Below, in pieces: positions 1-10,666 of a DNA stretch of 64,000 bases. Origin of the DNA: Armigeres subalbatus (taxonomy: Eukaryota > Arthropoda > Insecta > Diptera > Culicidae); contig NC_085139.1 in assembly GCF_024139115.2 (NCBI RefSeq), positions 1,302,001 through 1,366,000 of the forward strand, written 5' to 3'. How positions within the stretch are numbered: position 1 is the first letter of the stretch; the number at the start of each line of letters is the position of its first letter. Made by a program: the position numbers and the translations under genes. Below the pieces are notes generated by a model. That model was not told the origin of the DNA and ran no database searches. It saw nothing but the letters and a program-made list of their open reading frames with translations.

Positions 1-14
1 TTCGTTTTTCACTG

Positions 15-20
15 ACTCAC
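15..20 (-). other. Ubx exon 1 splice donor
   Basis: The minus strand reads ATAGCAG|GTGAGT. The exon ends after the first base of a codon (phase 1), the position of the proximal donor of Drosophila Ubx. In flies a second donor 27 nt further adds the nine-residue B element; only 20 nt lie to the left here, and the readthrough diverges from the fly element after Gly-Glu. Confidence 0.85.
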
Positions 21-654
21 CTGCTATAGCCATCCAGGGGTAGAATGTATGGTTTGACTGGTGGAGACCGGTGGTTGGCGCTGTTTGGCCACCGGTCGCC
101 CCGGTCAATGTGCATTGGTTCGTGTTCCACGTTCCGGTCACGCCGGTGGCAGCGGTGGAACCTGTTCGACTGACGGGGCTTCCACCGGAGGCATCGATGT
201 AGCCTCCAACGCGGGAATCCGGTGTGCATGCCGAGGGTCGTACAGGAACTGAGCTGTTTTGCTGTGCAGGTACGTTTCCGCCAGTCGCTGTGTTGGTATT
301 GCTGTTGGTGCCACTCGTGTTGGTCGAGTTCCACACATCCTTGTAGCCGTTGGTGGTGTCTGTGGTTCCATTTCCGCCGCCCGTTTTCCCACAGTCCTTA
401 GTGCCATAGGAACCTTCGTAAATTTGCTTGCATGCTGCCTGTAAGCTGGCATCGTAGGGTGAATCTTGCGAAGATCTGCTCTGATGTAGGTGGTGGTTTG
501 TGTACGGGGACATGCCGAGCGACAGTGGGAAACCTCTGTATGCGGCCGCAGCCGCTGCAGTCGTCTGATCGTGGTGGGTGCCAGTTGTGGTCATCATTCC
601 GGCCGCTTGATGCGGATGCCCGTAGAAACCAGTTTGCTCAAAATACGAATTCAT
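21..654 (-). CDS. Ubx: Ultrabithorax homeotic transcription factor, first coding exon (partial gene)
   Basis: Ubx is the Hox transcription factor that specifies posterior thoracic and anterior abdominal segments; it acts in the nucleus with Exd/Hth cofactors. Read on the minus strand, the exon starts at ATG 654-652 in a good insect context (GCCAACATG) and stays open for 211 codons plus one base to a GTGAGT donor. Visible blocks: MNSYFEQ transactivation N-terminus (1-7), FYGHPHQ (10-16), a six-alanine run then YRGFPLSLGMSPY (39-51), QDSPYDAS (63-70), VRPSACTPDSRVGGY (138-152), SGGSPVS (156-162) and the hexapeptide region NHTFYPWMAIA (201-211), where YPWM contacts Exd. These match the order in Drosophila Ubx. 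The homeodomain is absent because it lies in a 3' exon beyond the left edge. The middle (about 85-135) is Thr/Asn/Gly-rich where the fly protein is Gly/Asn-rich. Identification is firm; only isoform structure is open. Confidence 0.97.
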
Positions 655-1310
655 GTTGGCCAAAATTTTGGATACCTTCCTTCGAACCGGTAGATACGAC
701 AAAGTTTGGCTCGCCCCTCGTTTAGTGCGAGATGATTATTTTTTCTGTTCTGTTCTTCGTTTATTCGTGCAAGTCTTGACCACTTTTCAACAGCTCAATG
801 GTACGGAGGGCTGACAATCAATTTATATTCATATCACTGCTATCATGCATTCAACACACATATTTCGCATGGACATCATCAGCAGAGGATAGACACTTCA
901 CTTGATTTTCCCAGGCCACTTTATGTTTTTCTCTTTTCACACACTGTCTTCACCTGGATATTGTTTTATGTTCACGGTCACTTTTCTTCCGTATGATTTT
1001 TACAATTCGGGTTTTCCTTTATTTTTCTTCTATCATTTGCCACTTATTTCACGACTTTTTCCTGATTTTCATTTTCACTTGTCACTTCCGTTTTTTTTTT
1101 TCAAACTGGATCGGAACTCCCGCCACCCGAACTTGTTCAAGCAACCGGGGACATCGAACTTTCCCACAAAAATCGCGAGTACTTCCGTTCCGCACCAAAA
1201 CTGCCAAATAATGCAAAATTCAAAATTTTGCGCTTTCCAGCACTAGGATAGATTTTGTGCAACAATCTTTCGATAGTGTTACTAATAAAAGTTGAAGATG
1301 TTATTGGTCT
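655..1310 (-). promoter_or_regulatory. Ubx 5' leader / immediate upstream sequence
   Basis: This non-coding stretch lies directly 5' of the Ubx start codon. It is AT- and pyrimidine-rich on the plus strand and shows no transposon signature. Drosophila Ubx has a leader of nearly 1 kb, so most or all of this is probably 5' UTR (inference). A TTCAGTC initiator-like heptamer occurs on the minus strand at 1597-1591, about 0.94 kb from the ATG, but I see no convincing downstream promoter element, so the start site is unassigned. Confidence 0.5.
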
Positions 1311-2400
1311 AGATTCGAGAGGAGCGCAATAATAATATTAATAACAATAAAAATAAAACGCGCCTTGTCTAAACGGTTGCCTTCAAACGAATGTTCACTT
1401 TATTTTGATACGACAATGCCGAAACTATCAATATCTCGCTTCTCGCAGGCCAAAGCAGCAGCAGCAGCAGCAGCAGCGCGGAGCAGACCCAAAGTGTGTA
1501 CCGCTCGAACTCGAACTCGAACCGATTCTCCGCTGGCAGAGAGTAGGTGCAGGAGCGCCAGGCCAGCAAAACAGATTCCGGCGTGGAGCGACTGAATGAG
1601 CGAGTGAGTGAGCCACAACAACAGAAGGAAAAACATTGCGCGCTTGCGAGCGACCGAATCTGCCTCATCCATCCCGGCTGCGGTTGTTGGGTGGTTGGGT
1701 GGCTGGGAGGTACTCGAACCGCTCGAACGAGCCTTTGGTCTACAGTGGCCGCGGAACGCACATGCTTGCCATCGAGAGCGAACGACTCCACATGAGAGCT
1801 GCTCGAATCCACGGCTCGCACACACATCCGACAGCACATTTACGCTCACATAAAATCCGACAAAATACATCATTATTATGAGCATATAAAATACATTAAA
1901 ATAAAATATAATCTCTTCTTGTGTATTGTAGCTTGCGCAATAGCGTTGTTTCATTCCACGTGATCGCTGCCTCTCGCTCACACCACCCCATCGGAGTGCG
2001 GATTTCGACGAGGCTGCTGATTCCGCTGGTTGCACACATAGCGAACGACGTCGATCATTAGGTCTGGCCGTTGTTCCCGTTCCCATTCATCCTCGCAGCA
2101 TGTTGCATATGCACCCTCTCGCTCGGTTCGCTTCGGTTTTCGCTACTCTCCTTTTTTATGGTTTTATGGTGTGCCATCATCGTCCTCATCAATAGCCTAC
2201 CGTGTGTGATCTCATCTTGCCTTGGCACCTCTTTCCGAGCCCACCTTATCCTTTCGACTCGGGCTCTTCCGTACGCACACCACTTCACGGCCGGCCCGTT
2301 TTCCATTCTTTGGTGGGCTTTTCGAGCTGCCGAGGAATAACTCATTTTTATTAGGCCGTACGCCGTTGGATGTTGCATGTCCTTTCTCTCGGGGCTCCTT
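1311..2400 (-). promoter_or_regulatory. Ubx promoter-proximal region with Zeste- and GAGA-type motifs
   Basis: A comparatively GC-rich stretch just upstream of the probable leader. GAGAG or CTCTC cores occur at 1317, 1539, 1774, 1971, 2116 and 2386, more than the about two per kb expected by chance. Zeste-type sites CGAGTGA (1601-1607), TGAGTGA (1605-1611) and GGAGTGC (1993-1999) are present. The Drosophila Ubx promoter is a classic target of GAGA factor and Zeste, so conserved promoter architecture is plausible. The motifs are seen; binding is inferred. Long open frames here (for example 1400-2086 minus) come from the CAG run and GC content. Confidence 0.45.
1455..1477 (+). repeat. (GCA)n trinucleotide repeat
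   Basis: About seven to eight uninterrupted GCA units. It creates alanine or glutamine runs in spurious frames on both strands. Confidence 0.9.
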
Positions 2401-5400
2401 GCATGAACGGGACACTCTGGCTGCATGCAGGTTGGTCGGACGGCCATCAGTTCAACCATCCATCGGTGGGCGATGGGTTAAGCGGTTCCAGCGTTTTCGT
2501 TTTGCTTCGCAGTTTCATGTGTGTGCCATGTGGTTCCGAGATTTTAGAGGAAAGTAGCATGATGGGTCAAATGTGTGTTGAGAGTGGAAATTCTGAGGAT
2601 CGATCACGATCATTTGCACTAAGTGATTTTTGTTTCATAGTTTTGACCAGGAAAAAAAGATATCTAGGTCCAACATTTTTTGCTACAAAAGTCATCTAGT
2701 ATCGGAGTGTATTGCGTTAGATTGAAACTAGAAAATATCTACATAGAATTCTATTGGTTAAGTAAATTGAAACAAGTAAATTTTCGATAATAAGGGAGTT
2801 TTTGGAACATTTTTCAGTGGTCCAATAAGTGCTTCGGCTAGACAAGTGCGCTTCAGAGCATAAATTGGAAAAGTGTTGATTGTTGACACATAAATCGATA
2901 TGGTGAGGGTTGTGCAATATGATTGCAAAATTGTTCTAATCTAGAGCACTTTACAAATCTAATAAAATGTTCATTGTACTTCAAAACAAGTTGAAGAACG
3001 TATTAAGTATTTTATGATAATATCTAAATAATGTTTACCGTTAATCAATTGTAAATCAGTTGATGTGGTGAGAGTAAAAGGCGAGTTAAAGTATGTAATT
3101 GCATTTGCTTAAGGTGTAAGCCCGGTGTAACTAATCAGTAAAAATTACATCTGGTGATACTTTAAAGAAATCAAATAATTTTCTTTTTTGTCCAATATCC
3201 ATGGACATCTTATTTTATTTCACAAGCTACTGTAGGCTGTAAGCATTTCATGCTTACCATGAAATTTAGCTCAAATTTCCATGCTCAATGTGAAACCTCT
3301 GCGAAACTCGATGTAGTATTCGATGAAAAATACAGTGTTTTAAAGCGAAATAGAAAATTTGTTCAATATTTATCGGTTTTGAATGACCGTTCCTAATTTT
3401 TCTGTTGAAAATTTTATAAATTACATATCTAACTAATTGCTTAATAATGTCGTCTAAAAACGACATATTCTCTTACGTTTGAAACATGGGAATCTGGAAT
3501 AAATACAAATTTACCATCCTTTTCTTTATCTCATACTCTTATTAGGTTCGAGCCACTTGATCATCTCGACAGATTTATCTCTAGCAACCCAACTAAAGCA
3601 AAATAAATAAATGGAACTTTTTTTAGTAGCTTTCTAGCTTCGAAGAGCGGTTTTTTTTAATCAACCTTCATATTTGAGCTTTACTCAGCTGGAATTCAAA
3701 GAGGAAGTTACAGATTGGATTCAAGCATTCCAAAACACGAATCCTCAGGAAGATATCAGTAAAAAAAATCTTGTTCTGAAAAGTTACTGCTTTGCTCAGT
3801 ATTCATATGGATAACAATTAAGACAGTTACGCTAAATGAGGTATGAACTCTTAATTAAAATAGGCTGAAACTTTTGACATCACGTTTTGCAAAATTTCAT
3901 ACAAAAAAGCTCCTATTTAGAAACACTCAACACTTCCGAATTTGATATATCGGAGTAGTTTTTTTCTCCACAACAAAACTTTTTTTGATGCTTTAGTAGA
4001 TAAATATCATAGAGTCCCTGTCGAGGGGGTGTGGAGGGCATTGCCCCAGCCCCAGATATTTTCTTAGTCGATACAGCGCTTTGTATGCATAGGTTCAAAG
4101 GTTTTTTTTCTATGCCTAATTTTGCTTATTTGTCTTTCTGCTAACATTATATAATTAGAGGAAAATCAAATGTTTCCCGATAATTTTGCCATTGCCCAAA
4201 ATGTGGCTACTTTGCATATCGATTGTACTAATTGTAGACAAATGTCTGGTGTAGTGTGTAAATTTTGCGAATCATAGTATAACATCTTATCTCAACATCT
4301 TCCAAGCCATCGTGAAATAATAATAGTTGCGAAGTTTCATGAGATTGAAATAGATAAGCATGTCTTTTTAGACTTTCAAGATTGTGTTATGCTGGAGATA
4401 TACAAGACATTATGAAAACATTTTTCAAATTCTGAATCAGATTTTCCTAGAAAATCGAAGAAATTATAAGAATGTTTGCCAAGATGCCACGGATACTAAA
4501 AAGAAAATATTGATAACTATTGAGGAGCTCTTCATTTATCTTTGTATGGTATTCTAAAAACAAAAAGCTTCAAAAACGTTTGAATTGAAAATGATTTCTT
4601 GACATTGAGGGGACCAGAAAACCATGATTAAATACAATCTTGATTACTGTGAAATTTTTCTGAGATTTCATAATTCTAACATTTGTACTAACTTCTTTGT
4701 TTGAAAATTCTGAGTAGTTTTTAAGTATTTTTGAAAAAAAAAAATAGAGCCATATAAGCTCCTCTGAATGAAAAACACAGTTTCAGGGATTTTATAGGAA
4801 ACTTCAGAATATCGTAAGGAAACCTTAGATTCTAGGAGAAAATCTTGGAGGTTTTCCAGAGTTTGAACCTTCTGTGATAACGTTTAGTTTAAGGGGATTC
4901 GAAAGGATCCTGAATGAAATGAACAAAACTAAAAGTAATTTACCTAGTTTTGAAAACATTTTTTTATTCCACAAATGTATTCTACTTCTTCAGATCCGAT
5001 TAAACTGTAAGGTTGAACAGACATATATGTTATCAACTTTGATTATAAACTTGGTAAATCTTTAAACCAAGATTTTCATTTCATTTGGATTTTACATTTA
5101 TACGATTCAGTCTGTGCAAACTAATTCTGATGAAATTTTAAACCCGAATGAGAAAATATTCAAATGATGCTTTAAAAATTGCTGTTTCCGAATTCCATTT
5201 TCAAATTTTCTGGAGGGACCACAAGTGAGTATTTCGGCCCCCTGGCCTTCCCTTATTTACACCGATGATAAAAATGCTTCGCTTGTGCTACTGGTATAAA
5301 AATACAGAATACATAAGATGATAATGTCAAATTCATTTGACTCATTGATATTGATGATTTTTAATAGAATACTATCGATCATGCGGCTAAATATAAATGC

Positions 5401-6413
5401 TTCAATAAGTACAGAACTAATTGCTTCAAATAAAATTAATATAAAACAAGCTTCTTCTACTTCCATGATGGCACACTGTAAGATTGTACTTTTGGCTACA
5501 AAATCTTGGAAAAAGAACAAACTTCCATTAACACACTATTTGGTAAGCACGGTAATATTTTTTTCGAGAAATCCATACACCAGCAACACTAAAAATCACT
5601 CAAACTGGCGAATGAATTTGACTACATCTTCCAATCGAGTGGATAGTAGACATTTAGTTTCTGTTGGTTTGCTTACACGCGTGTGTAGATAGCTAGTGTC
5701 GTCAGTTCATTCTCGCGAAGGATTGTTATGTCATTGTGACCATCATCCCGAGGCTCACTGTATCATCTATCATCAACGCGGGTGCTTACTTACACAAAAA
5801 AAATCAGGATTGCTAAAGGCATCAACACGGCATCTAAACATGTCCAATGTTGAACGATCATTAAAAGGTTTGGCGATTATTAAAAGGTTTCTTATAAAGG
5901 AGTGATGATTGGCCAATCTCTGAATAGATAATCACGACAATATTAATCCTACGAAAAAAGTAATCCTACGCCATAATGCAAAAACTGTGACAAGAATGAG
6001 GAACCCAAACAGTCGCTCATGATCAGTATGGGTGCACTATAATCGCGTAGTACAAATAGGTCGATAAACATAGTGTTTAACTTAATTTTTTTAACGGGAT
6101 CTCAGAAATTTATTAAACTTTTACCTAGATTCGCACAGCCGAGCCCCAGAAAATGTGTTTTTTGCCGAAATTTCTGTCAAAATTGCTGAAAATCAGCACA
6201 TAATTCACCGAAAACCAGCAAATAAACGCCATTTTCGCCGAAATATCAGTTTTTAATTTTGCTGGGCAAACGGTTGTGCGAATTTTGCCGTGCTGCAGAA
6301 ATAAAAATTGAGTGTGTAAATGGACTTCTGGAACGTTATGCAGAACTACAGCTTTTTGCAACAGAATACCTGCCTATTGATAAAGCTGTATAAGGTCATT
6401 CCAAACTCAAAAT
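2401..6413. other. AT-rich intergenic DNA without recognisable features
   Basis: About 4 kb of apparently single-copy AT-rich sequence in the Ubx 5' flank. I find no convincing gene, tandem array or terminal inverted repeats. Frames of 60-125 codons (for example around 5257-5692) show no known domain and overlap on opposite strands. Confidence 0.5.
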
Positions 6414-6528
6414 TACTCGCGTTTCCAAGGGCGCTCAATACGGAAGCAATGCACAACTGTCATTTTTATTATTTTTGCTTTGCTACGTCGCTTCTTTATT
6501 GAGTGGTGCGGCCTTGAAAACGCGAGTA
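6414..6528. mobile_element. Short MITE with TACTCGCG termini
   Basis: TACTCGCGTTTCCAAGG at the left is matched by the reverse complement CCTTGAAAACGCGAGTA at the right with one mismatch; inner parts (GCGCTCAATA / TTATTGAG) also pair. The element is about 115 bp and flanked by T/A-rich sequence. No coding capacity. Confidence 0.6.
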
Positions 6529-6922
6529 CTTATGACCCTAGTAGTACAGTTCAGATCAATTTTGTTGCAGCAACTCCAATGCGACTGGAATTGGTCGCAT
6601 ATTAGTCACAAGGACTGATATGTGAAAAGTGTGCTTCTCAAGGAGTTCGGATTCCATAAGAAGTGTCCTCAAGAACACGAATCGAGTTGATGAATCGATT
6701 TTATCATCAACCGTCTAAAGCCGTCTAAAACGAGATTAAAAAAAAAACGGAGCTAAAAATATTTTTTCTGAAAATTTTATCATGCCGAATATGAATAAAT
6801 TATTCGACCAACACTTGCGCATAGCAGTCCCATTTGACTTTTCATCATTTATGAATAAACCCAATGAATAATTATTATAATTAAAAATGGGGAAATACGA
6901 AAATGGACATTGAGGTCTTATT

Positions 6923-7092
6923 TCGCGAATTAAACTTGAAAGTGACAGCTCAAAAAATCAAAAAATCACCCGGGAATAAGAATGGCTGGTGCTAGCATGA
7001 TCCATCAAAAATGACTCGATACCTCTTAACGGTAATCTGCGAGCAGGGCTATTGGGAATTTATTGAACTGTCACTTTTTGGTTCAATTCGCG
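6923..7092. mobile_element. MITE with about 28-bp inverted termini
   Basis: The left end, containing GCGAATTAAAC and AAGTGACAGCTC, is the imperfect reverse complement of the right end, containing GAACTGTCAC and GTTCAATTCGC. The interior of about 110 bp has no coding potential. Confidence 0.5.
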
Positions 7093-7754
7093 CTCAATTC
7101 GGGAAATGAGAATGAGAAATGAGAGTCAGTTAATTGTTAATTTTTCTACGAGACACAATTTAACAATCATTAATCGCCTCAATCCTCAATAACCTCCTCA
7201 AAACAACAACTATCTCAACATTTCTTGCTTAACTTTTCAGAAGGACCTATGTAACAGTTTTTCATTGATTATTTTTAATCAACAGACCAATATGAAAGCT
7301 TCTGTTGCAATACTCAGATAAATATATGAAAAAAATGATAGTTAGATCCTTTTGAAAAAGTTAAGCGAGATTTATTTAACATCGTAGATGTTAAGTGCTT
7401 GGCCAAGCAAACTAGGAAGCATATTAAGACAAAATCAACTGTCAGCATCACCCAACACCCAAAGTTGACAAGAAAACAGATCCATGGGGGAATAAAGAAA
7501 TGCAGCTGTTAGAATAGGACGGCTCTGCATTCCTACCGAAACTTTGTTGAAAAAATATTGAAAAGCATGTTGGCTATGGAGCGGATGGAAAAGAGCTTCA
7601 CTACATCACAGTATCTTGTAAACAAAAGGTGTCGGGTGCTGCTAGAAGACTCTTTACTCGGCGAACTCAAGGAACTGAAGACCCGCCAAATCTGATCCTT
7701 TAATCCTTTATGTTACTCGTATTTCGCTGGTAATGGCAAGCATGTTCAAAAATA

Positions 7755-7835
7755 CCATGAGGAATATATGTTTTTGTCTACGTCAATGATGTAGTTTTGC
7801 ACAAAGATCCAAAGCATATTCAATGAAAGCTTCAA
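7755..7835 (+). pseudogene. Possible Ty1/copia reverse transcriptase remnant
   Basis: One plus-strand frame reads YVFVYVNDVVLH, resembling the catalytic YVDDV block of copia-type reverse transcriptases with Asn in place of the first Asp. Surrounding frames are broken by stops and no LTR is visible. This is a weak single-motif call; chance similarity is possible. Confidence 0.25.
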
Positions 7836-8029
7836 AAAGTAGTGTTTCTGTTAGGAGGTTCAAATGGAACCTCAAATGATGTGTTGTGGCAGTAGGGATT
7901 AATTAGGAGTTTTATTCTGAGTAGGGATTAATGTTCAAACTATTCTAAATTTTCTAAAAGTAACAAGATGGGTGGAGGTACACGGAAAATTGTGACGCAG
8001 ATAACTAATAAGGCGATATTCCCAACACT

Positions 8030-8745
8030 GTTCTATGGCATAAATATCCTAGGATGTGGAAGTGTGAAAAACACGACTTGGATTTGTAGACTTAGACGAA
8101 CAGATAATAGGCTTTTCGGCCACATTGAGAGTTGAAGTGAAGTCAATGTCAACTTCTCTTCCCGAACACCCAAGATAGCTGTGTGGTGTCGGCAGCCAAT
8201 TATCTGGCTAAAAATAACGCTATGGATTTCCTGTTCCAGTGATAAAACCACTGCTTCAGTTACTTTAACATTGGGAATTATAAATCTCTTTGATTGAGCA
8301 CACTTCTCGGCAACCAACCAGTTGGTCATCAACCTTTGTACTGAAATCCCAGGATTTCAATTCCATTTTTATGGTAGATCATATCGCAGAAAGCTCGTCT
8401 GCCTTTTCATTACCTCCAATGCCACAGTGTCCTGGAACCCAGTCCAGATTTACGGAGTTCTCTTGGCACACCTTTCGCAATGAAAGAATGCAGTCCAAGA
8501 CAAGTTTTGACGTACATTTAAAGCTACTCAATGCTTTGAGTGCCGCTTGACTGTCTGTGAAAATACAAATATTTGCATATCTATATATCCTCTCTACATA
8601 GATTAGATAGTTTCCCATTGCCACTGAGATCGCTATACCAGGGCCGAAGATTCCTGCTTCCGTTTTTGTTCCTATTTTTGAGCCATCTGTGTCACATTTT
8701 ATGGAACCGTCCCGAATAGTCCACCATATAGGTGACCTCTAATTC
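8030..8745 (-). pseudogene. Non-LTR retrotransposon ORF2 3' part: RNase H domain (decayed)
   Basis: The minus strand carries the RNase H domain of a Jockey/I-type LINE. Around 8700-8380 one frame shows the catalytic start CDTDGSK, then ICIFTDSQAALKAL with the second acidic block, then LDWVPGHCGIGGNEKADELS, the hallmark C-terminal motif. After a frameshift, 8332-8033 continues with the sequence that normally follows RNase H in these ORF2 proteins (WLVAEKCAQSKRF, IIGCRHHTA). No reverse transcriptase or endonuclease is present, so this is a 5'-truncated, frame-shifted copy. The outer parts recur in plus orientation at 62330-62490, where the RNase H segment is missing, showing a dispersed family. 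The domain call is firm; the clade is less so. Confidence 0.85.
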
Positions 8746-8992
8746 TTGGTGTGATGCTGCTGGGATTATTAGTATGTTATCATTTAGCTTCTCAACAAAT
8801 TGTCACCTACATGGATTCACAATATGCGTTATACACATTGTACTCTGTGGTTCGTCTTTGACGTTCTTGATACGATACCAATTTGCTTTCTTCGTTGCTG
8901 AAGTTGTGGAGTATATTATCGCAATTCGCAATAAGCAGGAGGTCGTGGGTTCAATTCCAAGCTCGCCCCTTTCCTACTTTGTATTTCTATCT

Positions 8993-9076
8993 TACTGCCG
9001 CTAACCGCAAGTCGAGCACATCTGTATATGGGGCTCCATGTACAGATGTGCTTGACTTGCGGTTAGCGGCAGCTTA
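8993..9076. repeat. 82-bp hairpin element, copy 1
   Basis: An almost perfect palindrome: ACTGCCGCTAACCGCAAGTC and the following GAGCACATCTGTA pair with the reverse complement on the other side of a short loop (TATGGGGCTCCA). A second copy lies at 24369-24451. Both are flanked by TA, consistent with TA target duplication. No coding capacity. Confidence 0.8.
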
Positions 9077-9230
9077 GTTCTCATACAATAGTGTTGGCTT
9101 GTACCACGCGAATTGCTCAATCCTAATGCTAATGTGAATACAAGTCTCCTAGTTGTTTTTTTTTTGTTTTTGATCTTTATAAATGTGTTTTTTCTTGATT
9201 AGACTACTGAATTTGATAACTAAGTTCAAC

Positions 9231-9906
9231 ATAGCATTAGCATAGCATTAGCATAGCATTAGCATAGCATTAGCATAGCATTAGCATAGCATTAGCATAG
9301 CATTAGCATAGCATTAGCATAGCATTAGCATTAGCATAGCATTAGCATAGCATTAGCATAGCATTAGCATAGCATTAGCATAGCATTAGCATAGCATTAG
9401 CATAGCATTAGCATAGCATTAGCATAGCATTAGCATAGCATTAGCATAGCATTAGCATAGCATTAGCATAGCATTAGCATAGCATTAGCATAGCATTAGC
9501 ATAGCATTAGCATAGCATTAGCATAGCATTAGCATAGCATAGCATTAGCATAGCATTAGCATAGCATTAGCATAGCATTAGCATAGCATTAGCATAGCAT
9601 TAGCATAGCATTAGCATAGCATTAGCATAGCATTAGCATAGCATTAGCATAGCATTAGCATAGCATTAGCATAGCATTAGCATAGCATTAGCATAGCATT
9701 AGCATAGCATTAGCATAGCATTAGCATAGCATTAGCATAGCATTAGCATAGCATTAGCATAGCATTAGCATAGCATTAGCATAGCATTAGCATAGCATTA
9801 GCATAGCATTAGCATAGCATTAGCATAGCATTAGCATAGCATTAGCATAGCATTAGCATAGCATTAGCATAGCATTAGCATAGCATTAGCATAGCATTAG
9901 CATAGC
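9231..9906. repeat. 11-bp satellite (AGCATTAGCAT)n
   Basis: About 61 near-identical copies of an 11-bp unit across 676 bp, with only two register slips (near 9317, an extra six bases; near 9535, a missing six). The unit is an AGCAT pentamer alternating with AGCATT-type spacing. Some short retroposons in this window end in ATGCT-type tails (for example 59065-59080), so the array may be an expanded retroposon tail in reverse orientation (inference). Confidence 0.95.
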
Positions 9907-10137
9907 GAATAAACTTAAACAATAAAAAAGAGGGGCCCTCCTTAGCCCTCTTTAGCCTCTCAAAGCGTAATCTGCATACTCTAAAAGACCAAGCGCTTCC
10001 ATCCATGAGAGCCAACTCCTTTGATCAATACATAGCTCTACAACACGATGCAGCGCTATGCCACACGTCAAATCGTACCCAACGATGATTGATGGAAAAC
10101 TGCCTGACCTTAAAATTTTTAATTACTCTATTTGGGC

Positions 10138-10666
10138 ATAGGGGAAGAGGCCCCAAAACGCCCCCCCCGAGGCAAAACGCCTTTTGTGATTTCCCTTATA
10201 TTTACCGTCATTAAGATGTCGGTAACAAAACTAGATCTAAAATTATGTAAGTTAGACGAAAAAAGTTTCAAAATAGTGTATGGAAAGGTCGGAAAACCGA
10301 AAATTTCCACATTTTGAAGAAATATCTAACAGGCAAAACGCCCAAGTGGCACTAACGTACAATGTACTTGCGTCTCCACGCACTATCCATACCAAAATGC
10401 TGATTCACCGAAGCGTGGTGATTTGTTCCCTAGGAGCTGCCAGCTAAAAGGCGTTTTGCCTCATGAGTTTTCCGGCAAAAGAATATCACCACTTTTTTGA
10501 AATGTGAATATTATCAACATGATTGAGATGTTTGACAATTTTTGAATGGCATCAACTAGATATCTTGTTTAACTGTTGCATAATGTAAATACCCATGATT
10601 AGTGTTACAAATAAGAAAATAAAGCAGTGTTTGCTTAGCTAGGGCATATTGCCCCCCTTCCCCTAT
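10138..10666. mobile_element. TA-flanked MITE with GGGGAAG-type termini
   Basis: The left end TAGGGGAAGAGGCCCCAAAA and the right end (reverse complement TATAGGGGAAGGGGGGCAAT) are imperfect inverted repeats bordered by TA. The 0.53-kb interior contains three GGCAAAACGCC-type motifs (about 10171, 10331 and inverted at 10450). A 61-codon frame inside has no known domain. Confidence 0.6.

Noticed and set aside
17..452. Plus- and minus-strand frames overlapping Ubx exon 1
   Set aside because: They are shadows of the Ubx coding frame, which is itself open through the window edge.
1400..2086. A 228-codon minus-strand open frame upstream of Ubx
   Set aside because: Its C-terminal part is the alanine translation of the GCA repeat and the rest has no domain. 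Overlapping frames of similar size exist on both strands in this GC-rich leader/promoter region.
5257..5692. Overlapping frames of 87 and 124 codons on opposite strands, the minus one hydrophobic
   Set aside because: No start context, domain or intron signals; the hydrophobic composition follows from AT-rich sequence.
8925..8965. B-box-like GGGTTCAATTCC suggesting another tRNA or SINE
   Set aside because: No A box at the right distance and no recognisable SINE body or tail.
9932..9947. GGGGCCCTCCTTAGCC, identical to the Feilai 5' end
   Set aside because: Only 16 bp match and the rest of the SINE is missing; too short to call an element.
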